A DNA stretch of 64,000 nucleotides from JACCZX01 sp963829995 (GCA_963829995.1 CAWHKW010000022.1:1-64000), one strand, 5' to 3'. Counted from the stretch's first letter, positions 52,583 to 62,367 are shown. The notes: generated from the sequence alone by a model not told the origin. A program made the numbers and translations.

Positions 52583-52962
52583 CGTCAACACCGCTGCGGT
52601 TATTAGTGTCTCGTCTGGCTCGCGCGATCTACAACGCCAAGAGTGGCTACGGGTTAGCGGCTACGCCTGCGCGAGCCTAAGGGGAGTCTCGGTGCTGCGT
52701 TAGCTCAAACGTACGGCTAACGTTTGACGGGTGAACCACAGCTTTCAATTTCAATTAGCAGGGAGTCGCATCAGCCGTACTAAACCGCGAACCAACCCAA
52801 TGTTGTGTGCCACGTTTGCTGCCGACGTGTGCGCACGCCTCGAGTGGCGAAGCTCAACTTGCGCCGGTGACACAACGACACAACTGTTCTGAAAACGACT
52901 ACTTACAAGAGGCATACTGCCGAAAGGCGAGTGGGCTAGAGCAAGCAGGAACAGACGCTTGC
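52583..52962. other. Convergent intergenic stretch with one hairpin
   Basis: These 380 bases lie between the converging pilin-accessory and PQQ dehydrogenase genes. TCAAACGT (52705-52712) pairs with ACGTTTGA (52720-52727) around a 7-base loop, with no T tract. Otherwise I see no gene, RNA or repeat. The base composition is somewhat less GC-rich than in the neighbouring genes. Confidence 0.45.
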
Positions 52963-54247
52963 TCAGCTCGGCTGGACGCGCCAGATCTCTCCGCCGTCAG
53001 TCGCCACGTAAAGGTTTCCATCCAGTCCTTGGACCAGCGAGCGGCTGCGAGTAGACGGCAGGTTGACCGTCGCATTGCTTGTCGCCGTCCCGGCCGCATC
53101 AAGTTGAAGCACGACGATTCGCTGGCCGTCCATGATGCTGACCAACAAGCGGCCGTTCCATGCTTTCCATTGGGTGCCGTCTAGAAACGTTGCCGGCCCC
53201 ATACCGCGTCCGCCTGTGTTGTGGACCCAACTCGGAACGATGGCGGCGGGGAACCGCGCCGTATCCGTCATCGGCATCGTGGTCGGGCTGCCGGCGTAAC
53301 CGCAATAGTTGTCCTGGCATTGCAAACCCGGTCGATTTTGCGGGTCCCACCCGGCGTTGCCGCCGGCGACGAGCGCGGTGACTTCGTCGGAATGATTGGG
53401 CCCGTGCTCTGCGGTGAAAGCCTGGCCGGCGTTCGGTTGGCCTGCCGGGCGGAACGTGATGCCCTGAACGTTCCGGTGACCGTACGTGAAGATACGGGGA
53501 TCGAAGCCTTGCGGTGCGTTGTTGCCGGGTGCTGCGGCGCCGTTACGATCGACGCGCAGCACCTTGCCTCCGAGGCGCATCGGATCCTGCGGCAGCGTTG
53601 CGCTGTGGTTGTCACCGGTGGTGACGTACAAATACCGGTCAGGGCCGAACCGTATACGTCCACCGCTGTGCGAGCCAGGACCGCCGACTGCATTGGCGAC
53701 GTCCTTGTAAGCGATGTCGGTGATGATGTCGGTTCGGCTGCCAGCGCTCATGTTGTCCGCGCTCAGCGTCAGCCGCACCACGCGATTGGTGCGCGGGTTC
53801 GTGCTCAGATTTGACGCCATGAAGACGTACACGAATCGATTTCCGTTGCCGAAATCGGGATCCACTGCCACGCCGTGAACCCCGCTCTGGCCCTGGCAGA
53901 ACAGGTCCGACGCCACCAGCGAAGATCCGGCGGTTCCGAACAGTCGAACCACGGTACCGTTTGCAAAACGCGCGGAGAGGCCGTTGCATTTTTCGGTGTA
54001 CAGCATCGTTCCGTCTGGCGTGAAGGCGATGTCCCACGGGACTGACCAGACCCGTCATCAACACCGTGCGAGTCAGCGTCGGTGTCTCTGTCGACGCGGG
54101 CGGTGTCGTTGGCGAGCCGGCCGGAGGAGGTACGGGCGATCCTATCGGCGCCGGAGCGTCAGCCGACGAACTGCCGCCGCCGCATGCGAAAAGCGCACTG
54201 CTTGCCGCGCCTACCGACAGCGTGAAGAAGATGGCAGCGCGATTCAT
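52963..54247 (-). CDS. PQQ-dependent sugar (aldose) dehydrogenase lipoprotein, one frame break
   Basis: A soluble-type quinoprotein glucose/sorbosone dehydrogenase family protein, which oxidises aldoses in the envelope with pyrroloquinoline quinone. The N-terminus is a lipoprotein signal ending SALFAC-GGGSSS (ATG at 54247, GAGG upstream), then a Pro/Thr/Ser-rich linker. The six-bladed propeller includes GQSGVHGVAVDPDFGNGNRF, GPGSHSGGRIRFGPDRYLYV with the catalytic histidine, and FTAEHGPNHSDEVTALVAGG. One extra base in GGG at 54038-54040 breaks the frame; restored text is GLVSPWDIAFTPDGTMLYTE. Reconstructed length is about 427 residues. Confidence 0.88.
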
Positions 54248-54284
54248 GATGACCTCACTCTCAAATCGGTTCAATCGGCGGCAG

Positions 54285-55403
54285 TCACATCGCGGCTGTG
54301 CTCCGATCGAGTCTAGTTATCGCAGTTGTTTCGATCACTCCACCACCCAGACTAACTTCGCCTTGGTACAGAACGGCGGACTGTCCGGGGGTAACGGCCC
54401 ATTGCGGCTCGCTGAACGTGAGTTCGAGGCCTTCGTTGTCTATCGAACTCACGATGCAATCGGCGTCCGCTTGCCGATATCGTGTCTTGGCGGCAAGGCG
54501 TGTTCCTGCGGCCGGAGAAACACCTGCCGACCAACTTAGATCGCGAGCCGAAAGTCGGTTTGTCAGCAGCCATGGATGGTCGTGCCCCTGCACGACCCAT
54601 AACGTGTTCGCGCCCATGTCTTTGCGGGCGACGAACCAGGGTTCGCCAGAAGAGTCTCGAACTCCGCCGATGCCGACTCCTTTGCGTTGACCAAGCGTGT
54701 AAAACGCGAGCCCGACGTGCTCGCCGATGATGGCGCCGTCGGCCGCGCGGATAGGTCCTGGCGTCATCGGCAGATACCGATTGAGAAACTCTCGGAATGG
54801 ACGCTCGCCGATAAAGCAGATGCCGGTGGAGTCGCGCTTTGCCGCGTTCGGCAATCCGATGTCGTGTGCGATTTTTCTGACTTCTGTCTTTTGCAGCTCG
54901 CCAATCGGAAACAATGTGTGGGCAAGCTGCTCTTGATTCAGCCGGTGCAAAAAATAGCTTTGGTCCTTGCCGCGATCGAGTCCCCGCAGCAGTTGATACC
55001 CGCTGTCGTTTTCGCGTACGCGTGCGTAGTGCCCCGTCGCGATACGTTCGGCGCCGAGCTTCAGCGCGTGATCGAGGAATGCCTTGAACTTTATCTCGGC
55101 GTTACACAACACGTCGGGGTTCGGCGTGCGTCCGGCCGAATACTCGCGCAGGAACTCAGCGAACACGCGGTCTTTGTATTCGGAAGAGAAATTGACGGCC
55201 TCAAGCTCGATGCCGATCACATCGGCGGCGGCCGCCGCGTCGATCAAGTCCTGACGCGTCGAGCAGTACTCGTCATCGTCATCGTCCTCCCAGTTTTTCA
55301 TGAAGAGGCCGACGACGTCGTAGCCTTGCTGCTTCAGCAGATACGCGGCCACCGATGAATCGACGCCGCCGGACATGCCGATGACGACGCGCTTGCTGCT
55401 CAT
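54285..55403 (-). CDS. mnmA: tRNA-specific 2-thiouridylase MnmA
   Basis: Thiolates U34 of tRNA-Lys, -Glu and -Gln wobble positions. The 372-residue protein has the PP-loop SGGVDSSVAAYLL (11-23), the tRNA-recognition segment FMKNWEDDDDDEYCS, the active cysteines Cys100 (TPNPDVLCNAEIKF) and Cys196 (RDSTGICFIGERPFREFL), and the C-terminal barrel AFYTLGQRKGVGIGG. The ATG at 55403 is the family start; the frame is open upstream without homology. It is divergent from pntAA. Its tRNA-Lys(TTT) substrate is also encoded in the window. Confidence 0.97.
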   Translation of the reverse strand: MSSKRVVIGMSGGVDSSVAAYLLKQQGYDVVGLFMKNWEDDDDDEYCSTRQDLIDAAAAADVIGIELEAVNFSSEYKDRVFAEFLREYSAGRTPNPDVLCNAEIKFKAFLDHALKLGAERIATGHYARVRENDSGYQLLRGLDRGKDQSYFLHRLNQEQLAHTLFPIGELQKTEVRKIAHDIGLPNAAKRDSTGICFIGERPFREFLNRYLPMTPGPIRAADGAIIGEHVGLAFYTLGQRKGVGIGGVRDSSGEPWFVARKDMGANTLWVVQGHDHPWLLTNRLSARDLSWSAGVSPAAGTRLAAKTRYRQADADCIVSSIDNEGLELTFSEPQWAVTPGQSAVLYQGEVSLGGGVIETTAITRLDRSTAAM

Positions 55404-55461
55404 CGATTCGGTGCTTTCGCGTAAAGTCGCGATTCTATAAAAACAGGCGGAGAAACGCTGA

Positions 55462-56581
55462 ATGAACATCGGAGTGCCGGCAGAGGGGAGAGCCGGCGAA
55501 ACGCGAGTTGCGGCGACGCCGGAGACCGTCAAGAAGCTCGTCGCCGCCAAACATGACGTGGTTGTTGAGTCCGGTGCGGGCGCAAATGCGAGCTTTTTCA
55601 GATGAAGCCTACGCCGCGGCCGGCGCGCGGCTCGGCAACGCCGACGATGCGCTCGGTGCGCAAACCGTGTTGAAAGTGCGCACGCCGCAGAGTGCCGAGC
55701 TCGCGCGAATGAAGCGCGGAACGGTTGTCGTCGGAATGCTCGAGCCGTTCAATAACGACGGCATCGCGGCGATGAACGCGGCGGGACTGACCGCGTTCGC
55801 ACTTGAAGCCGCGCCGCGTACCACGCGTGCGCAAAGCATGGACGTGTTGTCGTCGCAAGCGAACATCGCCGGCTACAAGGCGGTGCTGATGGCATCGTCC
55901 CTGTACGGCAGGATGATGCCGATGATGATGACGGCGGCCGGCACAGTGAAAGCGGCGCGCGTGCTGATCCTCGGAGCCGGTGTCGCCGGCTTGCAGGCAA
56001 TTGCGACTGCCAAGAGACTCGGCGCAGTTGTCGAAGCCTCCGACGTGCGCCCGGCGGTCAAGGAGCAGATCGAATCGCTCGGTGCGAAATTCGTCGACGT
56101 GCCTTATGAAACCGAAGAAGAGCGCGAAATCGCGCAGGGTGCCGGCGGCTATGCGCGTCCGATGCCGGCGTCCTGGATGCAGCGGCAGGCGAGTGCGGTC
56201 GGCGAGCGCTTGAAGTCAGCCAACATTGCGATCGCGACCGCACTGATTCCGGGCCGCAAGGCGCCGATCCTGATCACCGAAGAAATGGTCAGGTCGATGC
56301 AGCCTGGCTCGGTGATTGTCGACATGGCGGTCGAGCAGGGCGGCAACTGCGCGTTGTCCGAGCTCGGAAAGACGGTCACGAAGCACGGCGTGCACATCAT
56401 TGGCGAGCCGAACCTTGCCGCGACCGTGCCGACCGATTCGTCGGCGCTATATGCGCGCAACGTTCTCGACTTCCTGAAACTGATTAGCGACAGTGAAGGC
56501 AACTTCGTGCTGCCTGCCGACGATGACATCGTCACTGCGTGCCTGTTGTGCACGAATGGCGAAATAAAGCGAAAAAACTAG
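55462..56581 (+). CDS. pntAA: NAD(P) transhydrogenase subunit alpha part 1, one frame break
   Basis: The NAD(H)-binding domain I of proton-translocating transhydrogenase. It begins MNIGVPAEGRAGETRVAATP with ETVKKLVAAKHDVVVESGAG and continues with VLILGAGVAGLQAIATAKRL (Rossmann loop), GAKFVDVPYETEEEREIAQG and GRKAPILITEEMVRSMQPGS. One extra T in the run at 55594-55598 breaks the frame; removal gives GANASFSDEAYAAAGARLG and about 372 residues. It is split from the membrane part, as is usual in alphaproteobacteria and betaproteobacteria. pntAB starts 10 bases after the stop. Confidence 0.95.
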
Positions 56582-56591
56582 GGACGCCGAG

Positions 56592-56906
56592 ATGGAAACG
56601 GTAGGGCCGATCGTCATCAATTTGATCATCTTCGTGCTGGCGATCTACGTCGGCTACCACGTGGTGTGGAACGTCACGCCGGCGCTGCATACGCCGTTGA
56701 TGAGCGTGACCAATGCGATCTCCGCCATCATCATCGTCGGTGCGATGCTCGCTGCGGCGCTGACTGAAACCCCGCTCGGCAAGACGATGGGCGTACTGGC
56801 AGTCGCGCTGGCGGCGGTCAATGTTTTCGGCGGCTTTCTGGTGACGCGGCGGATGCTCGAGATGTTCCGCAGGAAGCAGCCGAAGATCGCCGGGCCGAAG
56901 GAGTAG
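56592..56906 (+). CDS. pntAB: NAD(P) transhydrogenase subunit alpha part 2
   Basis: A 104-residue membrane subunit with three or four helices that form part of the proton channel (domain II). It reads METVGPIVINLIIFVLAIYV, GYHVVWNVTPALHTPLMSVT and NAISAIIIVGAMLAAALTET. It lies between pntAA (10 bases before) and pntB (5 bases after) and is certain from context and sequence. Confidence 0.96.
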   Translation: METVGPIVINLIIFVLAIYVGYHVVWNVTPALHTPLMSVTNAISAIIIVGAMLAAALTETPLGKTMGVLAVALAAVNVFGGFLVTRRMLEMFRRKQPKIAGPKE

Positions 56907-56911
56907 GGACG

Positions 56912-58342
56912 ATGACATTGAGCATGAATGTCGTCGTCCTGCTGTACCTCGTAGCTTCCGTGTTCTTCATACAGGCGCTGAAAGGGCTTTCGCATCCAAC
57001 GACGTCGCGACGCGGCAACGCGTTCGGAATGGTCGGCATGGCGATCGCGATGGTCACAACCGTCGCGTTGATCTACAAGCTCGCGCCCCAGATTGCGACG
57101 ATCGGAATGGGCTGGGTGCTGGCGGGGCTGCTGGTCGGCGGCACAGCCGGCACCATCATCGCGATCAAGGTGCAGATGACGAAGATGCCAGAGATGGTCG
57201 CCTTCATGCACTCGATGATCGGGCTCGCGGCGGTGTTTATCGCAATCGCTGCGGTGGCAGAGCCGCTGGCATTCGGCATCGCCGAAACCGGCAGGTCGAT
57301 CCCCGTTGGCAACCGCATCGAGCTGTTCATCGGTGCATTCGTTGGCGCGATCACGTTCTCAGGCTCGGTGATTGCGTTTGGCAAACTCAGCGGCAGATAC
57401 AAGTTTCGCCTGTTTCAAGGGGCGCCGGTCGTATTTTCAGGCCAGCACCTGCTGAACCTTGCGCTCGGAATCGCCATGTTTGCGTTCGGCGCGTGGTTCG
57501 CGGCCACTCAAGAGTGGTTGCCGTTCTGGGCGATGTTGGCAATCGCCTTCGTGCTGGGCGTACTGATCATCATTCCGATCGGCGGCGCCGACATGCCGGT
57601 CGTGGTGTCGATGCTGAACAGCTACTCAGGGTGGGCCGCTGCGGGAATCGGTTTTTCGCTGAACAACTTCATGCTGATCGTGGCCGGATCCCTGGTCGGA
57701 TCGTCCGGCGCGATCCTGAGCTACATCATGTGCAAGGCGATGAACCGCTCGTTCTTCAACGTAATCCTCGGCGGATTCGGCGGTGAAGTTGCGGCGGCTA
57801 CGGGTGCAACCGAGCAGCGACCGGTGCGCTCCGGCTCGCCCGATGATGCGGCGTTCCTGCTCGACAACGCCGAGACCGTCATCATCGTGCCGGGTTACGG
57901 CCTCGCAGTGGCGCGCGCGCAGCATCCGCTGAAAGAACTTGCCGACAGGCTGATCGCCAAGGGAGTGACGGTGAAGTACGCGATCCATCCGGTCGCAGGC
58001 CGCATGCCGGGCCACATGAACGTGCTGCTGGCCGAAGCCGAAGTGCCGTACGACCAGGTGTTCGAGATGGAGGACATCAATGGCGAGTTCGGCGAAGCCG
58101 ATGTGGCGCTGATTCTCGGGGCCAACGATGTCGTCAACCCGGCGGCGAAAGATCCGAAGTCCGCAATTGCGGGCATGCCGATCCTGGAGGCGTACAAGGC
58201 CAAACAGGTGATCGTTAACAAGCGCTCGATGGCCAGCGGCTATGCCGGTCTTGATAACGAGCTGTTCTATATGCCGAAGACGATGATGGTATTCGGGGAT
58301 GCGAAGAAGGTAGTGGAAGAGATGGGAAAAGCGGTGGGCTGA
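56912..58342 (+). CDS. pntB: NAD(P) transhydrogenase subunit beta
   Basis: A 476-residue subunit with about nine N-terminal helices (domain II) and a C-terminal NADP(H)-binding domain III. Hallmarks are FFIQALKGLSHPTTSRRGN, MVAFMHSMIGLAAVFIAIAA and VSMLNSYSGWAAAGIGFSLN in the membrane part, VIIVPGYGLAVARAQHPLKE and HPVAGRMPGHMNVLLAEAEV, then ANDVVNPAAKDPKSAIAGMP and VNKRSMASGYAGLDNELFY in domain III. Together pntAA-pntAB-pntB interconvert NADH and NADPH at the cost of the proton gradient. Confidence 0.97.
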   Translation: MTLSMNVVVLLYLVASVFFIQALKGLSHPTTSRRGNAFGMVGMAIAMVTTVALIYKLAPQIATIGMGWVLAGLLVGGTAGTIIAIKVQMTKMPEMVAFMHSMIGLAAVFIAIAAVAEPLAFGIAETGRSIPVGNRIELFIGAFVGAITFSGSVIAFGKLSGRYKFRLFQGAPVVFSGQHLLNLALGIAMFAFGAWFAATQEWLPFWAMLAIAFVLGVLIIIPIGGADMPVVVSMLNSYSGWAAAGIGFSLNNFMLIVAGSLVGSSGAILSYIMCKAMNRSFFNVILGGFGGEVAAATGATEQRPVRSGSPDDAAFLLDNAETVIIVPGYGLAVARAQHPLKELADRLIAKGVTVKYAIHPVAGRMPGHMNVLLAEAEVPYDQVFEMEDINGEFGEADVALILGANDVVNPAAKDPKSAIAGMPILEAYKAKQVIVNKRSMASGYAGLDNELFYMPKTMMVFGDAKKVVEEMGKAVG

Positions 58343-58361
58343 AGCGCACTCGGCCCACCGC
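58331..58361. terminator. Hairpin at the pntB/CHRD convergent junction
   Basis: GCGGTGGGC (58331-58339) pairs perfectly with GCCCACCGC (58353-58361) around a 13-base loop that contains the pntB stop codon. A competing short hairpin, ACCGCA-act-TGCGGT, lies at 58357-58371. No T tract is present, so termination here would be rho-assisted or the stem may act as a 3' end protector for both convergent transcripts. Confidence 0.4.
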
Positions 58362-58378
58362 AACTTGCGGTCAAACGA

Positions 58379-58831
58379 TTACTTGCCGGTCAGCTGCCCG
58401 CGGATTTCTCCGCCCGGATGCTTCGCGGTATGCAGATTGACGTACCACCGACCTGCCGTTAAATCGGCGACTTGAGCCGCAGTCAACGTAGCTTTGCCGC
58501 TGATCGGGCTCGAAAGATTGCCTGTGAACGGAACAGCGACCCCCGCATTCGCACCTGCTGCTGCCGGTCCGTGAAAGTGGCCCGCTGTCACCGGTCCGCT
58601 GAGCCCGGCATAGGTCACGGTCCACGTCAATACGTTGGTCGACTTATCAAATTTGGTGTCGATCGAACCGGAGCCACCGGTCGTTACGGGTGGAACCTCC
58701 TGCGCGCCAGACAGCTGGTTTTTCATGCTCATCGTGTCGGAGCCCATCATCGACGACATCCAGGCGCAGCCGCCAAGCGTCACGGCCGCAGCGAGCAGCG
58801 TGCTCTGCGTTATGGTGCGATACGAAATCAT
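58379..58831 (-). CDS. CHRD-domain lipoprotein
   Basis: A 150-residue lipoprotein with a signal ending in a lipobox (VTLGGC, Cys22), a short linker and one CHRD domain: LSGAQEVPPVTTGGSGSI, LTWTVTYAGLSGPVTAGHFH and GRWYVNLHTAKHPGGEIRGQ. CHRD was first noted in chordin; in bacteria the domain occurs in envelope proteins of unknown function. It is a single-gene unit convergent with pntB. Confidence 0.9.
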   Translation of the reverse strand: MISYRTITQSTLLAAAVTLGGCAWMSSMMGSDTMSMKNQLSGAQEVPPVTTGGSGSIDTKFDKSTNVLTWTVTYAGLSGPVTAGHFHGPAAAGANAGVAVPFTGNLSSPISGKATLTAAQVADLTAGRWYVNLHTAKHPGGEIRGQLTGK

Positions 58832-58923
58832 TGCGTCTCCTCGTTAGACAGGCTGCCGACCGGCCGCCGTTCGGGCAAGCATAGACCGTTGGCGATCGCA
58901 GCGACAAGGTGCCGCTAACCCTG

Positions 58924-60403
58924 CTAGCTCCAGCTCAGCAGATTCAGAAACTCCCGCCGTGTTTTCGGCCCATAGGTGACAAACGCCGGGTCGGCCCGCT
59001 CGCGATATTCCTGACGTTGCAGCGCCACTTTGTCTTGCCGTACGTGCTTCTTGATGATCTCGGGCGCGACCGGATAAATCTTCAGCGCATTGCCTCCAAA
59101 AATTTTTGCACGCAGCGCCGGAGTCATCTCCGCATAGCCATGCTTGTCGCGCAATTCAGGTGCGATCTGGAACGTGCGGAACGCCTGGATCTGATCTTGC
59201 GGTGATCCGTACCAGATGGAATCGGTACCCCACAGCACATTGTTCTCACCGCAGTATTTGACGAGCTTGCCGATCGTGTGCGCGGCGGAGTCCGGGTCGC
59301 GCATCGCCAGCCGCCAGGTCGATCCGAGCTCGGGGTAGACATTCGCCCCCGGCTTGATGCCGTTGTCGAGCAGGCTCGTCACCAACGCGTCGATGCCGTC
59401 GCTGCGCTTCGGGTCGTAAGCACCTTCCGCCTTGTTTGCGACGAATCCCGAGTGATAAATCAGAAAGTTCACGTCGGGATATCGCTTCGCGACCCGGCCG
59501 ATATCGACACACGTAGAGTGCTCGTACGACTTGGGACCAAACGAAAGACCTTTGTGAATCGCGATGTTGCGGATGCCGAGCTGGCGCGCTTTCTCGATCA
59601 GGCGGATGCCGGGCTCGTCGTCCATGAAAAATCCACCGGCGCCATCCGGCCCCCATTGCGTGTACGTCTTCCAGGCAGAAATCTTGTAGCGCGCGGCGAG
59701 CTCGTCCATGCCTTCCAGATCGCCGCGCTGATTCGGATTGACGCGGCCGTGCAGCAGCAACCGATGCGTGCCGTTCAGCTGCTCGACGATGCGCGCAGTT
59801 GCCGCGGCTTCCTCGATCGTCAATGGTTCGCCTTCGCGCGTCGATGGTACAAACGAGAGCACCATCAGATCGGTATCTGAATCCATGAACACGTCTTTGA
59901 CGAACTGCTCGGGCCCGATGCAGCGCAGATAATCGAGCTCGCCCGGCCCTCGATGCGGCTCGCACCGCGACGAGGAAGCGAAACCCCTGCATCGGCTTCG
60001 CGCCGGGAGGCAAGCGCTTCAGCCACGCTCCGGTCGGGTTCACAAAGTGGCCCTGCACGTCGAAAATGAATTCAGTGCCGTCGACCGACGAGCGTGCCAG
60101 CTGCAGATCGAGCGCGGCGTCGCGTTCAATCTGATAGAAACCACCGCGCGCACCGCTCAACGCGTACGCGTCGTTCATCGCGAGCAATGAAGCCGCCGCG
60201 CCGCAAGCCGAGACCAGAAAGTTGCGGCGGTCGGTGCCGAGGCGCTTCGCATTTGCAGTGGCCGATTCAAATGCAAGCCGGCGCGCCTGGTGGTGGGTGG
60301 GTGATAGCGGGATCGGTGCGTACTCGCCGTTGGTGGCGGTATCCAGCTTGATCGGCAGCCGGAGTCCTTCGGGGTCGTGTTCAAAACGCATCTGTGTCTT
60401 CAT
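58924..60403 (-). CDS. Tat-signal amidohydrolase family protein, one frame break
   Basis: An amidohydrolase-2 (TIM-barrel metal-dependent hydrolase) family protein. An N-terminal stretch of about 55 residues precedes a twin-arginine motif (TDRRNFLVSACGAAASLLA, Arg59-Arg60). The barrel begins EFIFDVQGHFVNPTGAWLK and continues VFMDSDTDLMVLSFVPSTRE, IAIHKGLSFGP, FLIYHSGFVANKAEGAYDP and VLWGTDSIWYGSPQDQIQAF, with His and Asp metal-ligand candidates. An extra base near 59966 breaks the frame; restored text is GFRFLVACEPHRGPGELDYL. The reconstructed length is about 492 residues. The substrate is unknown. The C-terminus ends YGPKTRREFLNLLSWS. Confidence 0.8.
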
Positions 60404-60490
60404 TGAACGAGCCTCCATCAACGCAGCTTGAATTATGGAGCGAATTGCGAGCGCACTCACCCTTGGCGCAGCGGCGGCATAATCCTTCGC

Positions 60491-61855
60491 ATGCAGCGGC
60501 CGCAAATATCATTGGTGTCCTTGCGCGAGCTCGCCATCAGCGCCGGCCCGTTCATCCTGTTAACAATGGTTCTGTTGTGGCTTGCTTACCTGATTCTCGA
60601 TCCGACACCGCCGCGCAAAGTCGTAATGGCGACGGGTTCGGAGCAAGGGGCGTACGCGGAGTTCGGCAAGCGCTACGTCGCCGAGCTAGCGCGATTCGGC
60701 GTCAAGGTCGAGCTGCGGAGTACAGCGGGCGCTGCCGAAAACCGCCGACTTCTACGAGACGCTAACTCAGGTGTCGACATTGCCTTCATGCAAAGCGGTG
60801 CCGGGGACACCATTTACGCCATCGACGAGGACAAGAGCGGGCACGCGCTGGTATCCCTGGGCAATTTATTTTTGGAGCCGGTGTGGGTGTTCTATCGCAC
60901 TGAGGCTGCGCAACGGTCCGTCAAAGGCGGCGAGCTCGATCGACTACCGCAGTTGGTTCCAATGAGTCTGAACATCGGCGAGCCCGGCAGCGGAGCCGCC
61001 AATCTGTTCGACAAGCTGCTGAACGCAAACAAGATCGACCCGGCGCAGATGAAACTGCAGCGGCTGGCACCGACTCCCGCCGTGGTCGCGCTGCTCGGCG
61101 GCGAGCTCGATGCGCTTGTGTTCGTGTCGTCGCCAGAATCCGCGTTTGTGCGAATGCTGGTGCAGACACCTGGCATCCGGCTGCTCGAATTTCCGCAGGC
61201 CGACGCGTATGCACGACGCTTCGAGTTTCTAACGAGCGTGACAATGCCGCGCGGCACCGTCGATCTGCAGGACGTCCCGCCTGCCGATGTCCGGCTGGTG
61301 GCGGCAACCGCAAGCTTGGTGACGGCGGATCGATTTCATCCGGCGTTGACTCAGCTATTCGTTCAGGCCGCGCAGCGAATCCATGGCGAGAGCTCGTGGT
61401 TCGGGCCCAAGGGAGAGTTTCCCAATGGCGCCGCAGGCGAGTTTCCGCTCGCCAAGGAAGCAGCGCGGTTTTACCGCGACGGACCGCCATTTTTGCAGCG
61501 CTACTTGCCGTTTTGGCTGGCTAACCTGATCGACCGTATGTGGGTGGTGCTGGCGTCGATCATCGTCATTCTGATTCCGCTGTCGCGAATCGTGCCGCCG
61601 CTGTACGAGTTTCGCATCCGGTCGCGTGTGTTCCGGTGGTATCGGCAACTGCGGGAAATCGAAGCCGCTTCCGCGCTAGCCGACGTCAAGGCGAGCGATT
61701 TGTTGCCGAGGCTTGAACAACTGGAACATCGAGTGGAGAAGATCAGCGTGCCGTTGTCGTACGCCGATGAACTGTATGCACTGCGCGGCCATATCGACAT
61801 GGTGCGCAAGCGGTTGCAGGGTGGCGCGCCCAACGCCGAAGACTTCAGCGCTTGA
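60491..61855 (+). CDS. TAXI-family substrate-binding protein anchored by two membrane helices
   Basis: A 454-residue protein related to TAXI-type TRAP solute receptors. An N-terminal helix (17-37) anchors it; the periplasmic domain (about 42-340) has KVVMATGSEQGAYAEFGKRY, ELRSTAGAAENRRLLRDANS, VDIAFMQSGAGD and MSLNIGEPGSGAANLFDKLL. A second helix (about 350-372, WVVLASIIVILIPLSRIVPP) is followed by a charged cytoplasmic helical tail (FRWYRQLREIEAASALADVK; LEQLEHRVEKI). No TRAP permease gene is adjacent, so it may sense rather than import. The ATG at 60491 fits the domain start. Confidence 0.88.
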   Translation: MQRPQISLVSLRELAISAGPFILLTMVLLWLAYLILDPTPPRKVVMATGSEQGAYAEFGKRYVAELARFGVKVELRSTAGAAENRRLLRDANSGVDIAFMQSGAGDTIYAIDEDKSGHALVSLGNLFLEPVWVFYRTEAAQRSVKGGELDRLPQLVPMSLNIGEPGSGAANLFDKLLNANKIDPAQMKLQRLAPTPAVVALLGGELDALVFVSSPESAFVRMLVQTPGIRLLEFPQADAYARRFEFLTSVTMPRGTVDLQDVPPADVRLVAATASLVTADRFHPALTQLFVQAAQRIHGESSWFGPKGEFPNGAAGEFPLAKEAARFYRDGPPFLQRYLPFWLANLIDRMWVVLASIIVILIPLSRIVPPLYEFRIRSRVFRWYRQLREIEAASALADVKASDLLPRLEQLEHRVEKISVPLSYADELYALRGHIDMVRKRLQGGAPNAEDFSA

Positions 61856-61868
61856 TCCGCGCCACTTC

Positions 61869-62360
61869 TTAGCGCAGATCTGCGCGGCGCCGTATCGCCT
61901 CTATCCTGGCGCGATTGGCTCCAAAGTCTTTGCGGCCCAGCCGCGACGCCGATCGGACGTGGATGACGTGCGCGGCGGAGTCGAGTAAAAACTCCGCGTC
62001 GTCTACGAATCGCAGCCAGCGCGTCTCGAACTGCACCGCTATGTAGTCGGGACTGTTCTCGACGATACGAGCACCAGGCCAGCCTGCCAGCACGTCGCGC
62101 AACCGGTTCATCGCGAGGGCGGAGTCCTGCGTGAACGACAGCGGCTCGATCGTTGCGTAGCCGACTGCGTACTCGCCTTCCGGCCACAGCGAAGCCTGGC
62201 TGCTGACACTGTTCGGCGAGGGCGACGGCGGCTTCAGTTTGCCTTCACGCAGCCCGGGCTCAGTGGGCGGACGGCCTTTCAGCAAACCGAACTGCCCGGC
62301 AGCGAGCAACAGCAGGGGCAGGATTAGAAAGACGACGGCGAGAATCGCAAGGGCACGCAT
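61869..62360 (-). CDS. DUF1499 membrane-anchored protein
   Basis: A 163-residue DUF1499 protein. The N-terminal helix MRALAILAVVFLILPLLLLA anchors it; the domain includes SPSPNSVSSQASLWPEGEYA, LRDVLAGWPGARIVENSPDY and IAVQFETRWLRFVDDAEFLL, then HVIHVRSASRLGRKDFGANR. The function is unknown. The start at 62360 lies seven bases after the stop of the upstream oxidoreductase gene, so it is part of the glycosyltransferase-oxidoreductase-DUF1499 run. Confidence 0.9.
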   Translation of the reverse strand: MRALAILAVVFLILPLLLLAAGQFGLLKGRPPTEPGLREGKLKPPSPSPNSVSSQASLWPEGEYAVGYATIEPLSFTQDSALAMNRLRDVLAGWPGARIVENSPDYIAVQFETRWLRFVDDAEFLLDSAAHVIHVRSASRLGRKDFGANRARIEAIRRRADLR

Positions 62361-62367
62361 GGCGCTT

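Noticed and set aside
52583..52962. A pilin-associated small gene or RNA between the accessory gene and the PQQ dehydrogenase
   Set aside because: No open frame with family resemblance or start signal, and the single hairpin has no T tract.
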